From an uncultured Sphingobium sp. (GTDB lineage: Bacteria; Pseudomonadota; Alphaproteobacteria; Sphingomonadales; Sphingomonadaceae), in NCBI GenBank assembly GCA_913773715.1, contig CAJYHD010000042.1, forward strand, positions 1 through 5,756: a DNA stretch of 5,756 bases, in the 5' to 3' direction. Positions 4,197 through 5,756 of the stretch are shown here, piece after piece. A program made the position numbers and the translations under genes. How positions within the stretch are numbered: position 1 is the stretch's first letter; each line of letters begins with the position of its first letter. Below the pieces are notes generated by a model. The model was not told where the DNA came from. It worked only from the letters and a program-made list of their open reading frames with translations, and made no database searches.

Positions 4197-5756
4197 TACG
4201 GCCGTAACCATAGCCATATTCATACCCGTACCCATAGTGGGCCTTACGCGCCTCGAACTTGGTCAGCACGCCACCGATGATTCGCGCATTCGCGCTGACC
4301 AAGCGGAGGAGGGCGGTTTTGACCATGCTGGAGCGAATACCATGCGATTCAACCGCATAGATGACTCCTTCGACACGACTTGCGATCAGCGGTGCATCGG
4401 CCAGACCCATAACCGGCGGAGAGTCGATCACGACGTGATCGTACCGTTCCAACAGACGTTCGACCAACAACGCCAATCGATTGCCGGTCAACAGCTCCGC
4501 AGCGTTCGGCGGAATCGGGCCCGCGGACATCGCGATGAAGCCCAGATCGGTCATCGGGAAAACCAGCGTGTCGATATTGTCGTCGCCAGCGAGGAAGTTG
4601 CTGAGACCGCGCTCATGCCCGACCCCGCCGAGGTGATGCACCGATGGCGAGCGCATATCGCCGTCCACCAGAATGACGCGGCGTTGTGCGCGCGCCAGTG
4701 TGGTCGCCAGCGCCAGCGCCGTCGTCGACTTGCCTTCCGCCGGACGCGTCGACGTGACCGCGAAGGAGCGCGGCACACCGTGCTCCGTGGTGAACCCGAG
4801 ATTGGTCTGGATCGCCAGATAGGCGTCGACCAGTTCGGACTTGCGATCGAGCAGGGCGTCGCGGGGCGTGACCGAAGGATCGGTCTTCGGCACCGATCCC
4901 AGCAACGGCAGCCCCAACCGGCGCTCCACCTCCGCTGGATCAGCAATCGCTTCGTCGATCTGCTCCAGCGCGAACGCAATCAATGCCCCCAATGCGAAGC
5001 CAGCAACCAAAGAGATCGCTAGGTTCAGCATCAGACGTGGGCTGGACGGGACCTGCGGTACGTCCGCGGCGTCGACCACGGACACGTTGTTGACGCCCAC
5101 GCCACCGGCGACACCAATTTCCTTGTAGCGCTGCAAGAGGCCATCGTAGAGTGAACGGTTGGTGTCGACCTCTTGCTGGTAGATATTATACTGGATGCTG
5201 CGCCGACGCTGGTCGAGATAGCTTGCCTTGAGCTGATCGACCTTTTGACGAAGCGCACTTTCACGCTCCTGCGCCTCCCGATAATCGGCCAATTGCGAGC
5301 CGCTGACGCGGCCTTCTTCGCGGGCAATCGAACGATCAAGCTGATTGATCTGCGACTGGATCGCCTTGGCGGTGGGATATTCCGGTTCGAACTGAACCAT
5401 GAGCCGCTGGTAGTCGGCCGCCAGTTCGGCACGCTTCTGACGCAACGAATTGATCGCCTGATTGCGAAGCGCCTCGGTCGATGAGCCTCCCTTCCCGGCC
5501 TGCGAATAGCGTGCTTCGGCCTGGATGCGATCCGCGGTCGCCTGCGCGAGCGCGCTGTTGAGCGCTGCCAGATCGTCGACGACGATCGATCGCTCGGAGG
5601 TGGTGCGACCGTCGCCGCTTTGTGATGGCAGATTGATGATCTGCTGCTGCGAGGCATAACCGACGAGTTGGCGCTGGCTCTCGTCAAGCCGCGCCTTCTG
5701 CAGGCTCAACTGGCGTTCGAGCAGATTGCGACCATAGGAGGTCGCCTGGATCTTAC
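4180..5756 (-). CDS. Wzc-type polysaccharide co-polymerase with tyrosine kinase domain, N-terminus cut by the window
   Basis: The frame is open to the right edge. The visible 524 residues are the C-terminal part of a protein usually about 700-750 aa; the missing part should hold the first membrane helix and the start of the Wzz domain. Residues below count from the window edge. About 1-235 form the periplasmic coiled-coil region (LRQKVDQLKASYLDQRRR). The second membrane helix is at about 239-262, preceded by the Pro-rich PQVPSSPR. The cytosolic BY-kinase has Walker A TSTRPAEGKSTT (Lys342), Walker A' VILVDGDMRSP (Asp364, Asp366) and Walker B HVVIDSPP (Asp444). The tail has six alternating tyrosines (507-517), the expected autophosphorylation cluster. 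The enzyme should control chain length and export of a Wzy-dependent capsule or exopolysaccharide through cycles of oligomerisation and Tyr phosphorylation. Where other BY-kinases carry the arginines of EX2RX2R, this one reads DAYLAIQTN. It appears to head the operon of two accessory genes downstream. Confidence 0.93.
   Translation of the reverse strand, partial: KIQATSYGRNLLERQLSLQKARLDESQRQLVGYASQQQIINLPSQSGDGRTTSERSIVVDDLAALNSALAQATADRIQAEARYSQAGKGGSSTEALRNQAINSLRQKRAELAADYQRLMVQFEPEYPTAKAIQSQINQLDRSIAREEGRVSGSQLADYREAQERESALRQKVDQLKASYLDQRRRSIQYNIYQQEVDTNRSLYDGLLQRYKEIGVAGGVGVNNVSVVDAADVPQVPSSPRLMLNLAISLVAGFALGALIAFALEQIDEAIADPAEVERRLGLPLLGSVPKTDPSVTPRDALLDRKSELVDAYLAIQTNLGFTTEHGVPRSFAVTSTRPAEGKSTTALALATTLARAQRRVILVDGDMRSPSVHHLGGVGHERGLSNFLAGDDNIDTLVFPMTDLGFIAMSAGPIPPNAAELLTGNRLALLVERLLERYDHVVIDSPPVMGLADAPLIASRVEGVIYAVESHGIRSSMVKTALLRLVSANARIIGGVLTKFEARKAHYGYGYEYGYGYGRNAKDA
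4204..4236 (-). other. Tyrosine-cluster coding segment of the kinase tail
   Basis: These bases encode alternating Tyr codons (YGYGYEYGYGY, six Tyr). In Wzc-type kinases such a C-terminal cluster is the trans-autophosphorylation target (established for the family). In the +1 frame the same TAT-GG codon junctions produce several ATG triplets just upstream of the next gene, which makes start calling for that gene ambiguous. Confidence 0.85.

Noticed and set aside
4197..4235. Upstream ATG (4235) as the start of the TPR-like gene
   Set aside because: It would add 13 residues (MGTGMNMAMVTAV) encoded only by the +1 frame of the kinase Tyr tail; the basic stretch before the membrane helix begins naturally at the ATG at 4196.
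4237..5022. Long plus-strand open frame of about 261 codons inside the kinase gene
   Set aside because: It is antisense to conserved kinase motifs (Walker A, A', B) and its product is rich in Arg, Gln and His with no recognisable domain, as expected for the reverse of a high-GC gene.
1..5756. CRISPR arrays, tRNA or rRNA genes, anti-phage or toxin systems
   Set aside because: No regularly spaced repeats, no tRNA-like clover or rRNA sequence, and no such protein families were seen on either strand.

Overview
The window looks like chromosomal or large-plasmid DNA of an alphaproteobacterium of the Sphingomonadales (Sphingomonas-like). This rests on high-GC codon use and on how closely the protein texts resemble families I recall from that order; no search was run. 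Two blocks meet near 2.5 kb.

Left block (1-2498, accessory character). Bases 1-125 are GC-rich, full of short hairpins, and look like the end of another repeated or mobile sequence. They abut the broken remains of a minus-strand DDE transposase of the Mu/TnsB/Tn552 type (126-941). That remnant keeps its helix-turn-helix N-terminus and a complete DD(35)E catalytic set. It has an in-frame TAA at codon 93 and loses its C-terminal part six codons after the catalytic Glu. Divergent from it is an apparently intact small serine resolvase (1090-1686). The 148-bp gap between the two starts is where a res site, operator and promoters would be expected. A DUF1835/DUF3658 protein of unknown function (1719-2498) follows the resolvase on the same strand.

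Right block (2581-5756, minus strand). This is the downstream end of an exopolysaccharide assembly/export operon, read right to left. First comes a Wzc-type polysaccharide co-polymerase fused to a bacterial tyrosine kinase (BY-kinase), whose N-terminus lies beyond the right edge. Next is a membrane-anchored periplasmic protein with a TPR-like helical region and a C-terminal beta-rich domain. Last is a small protein with five consecutive Arg-Ile/Val-x-x tetrads. The three genes are tightly coupled: the kinase and the second gene overlap by about 17 bp, inside the region that encodes the Tyr-rich tail, and the second and third share an ATGA. The kinase probably controls chain length and polymer export through autophosphorylation of its Gly-Tyr tail. 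The two downstream proteins are probably accessory envelope components of the same machinery, but their roles are unknown.

The two blocks converge over an 82-bp gap (2499-2580) with weak hairpins only. The most interesting points are the tetrad-repeat small protein, the overlap that dual-codes the Tyr tail, the missing arginines of the EX2RX2R motif in the kinase, and the nested decay of the transposon remnant.
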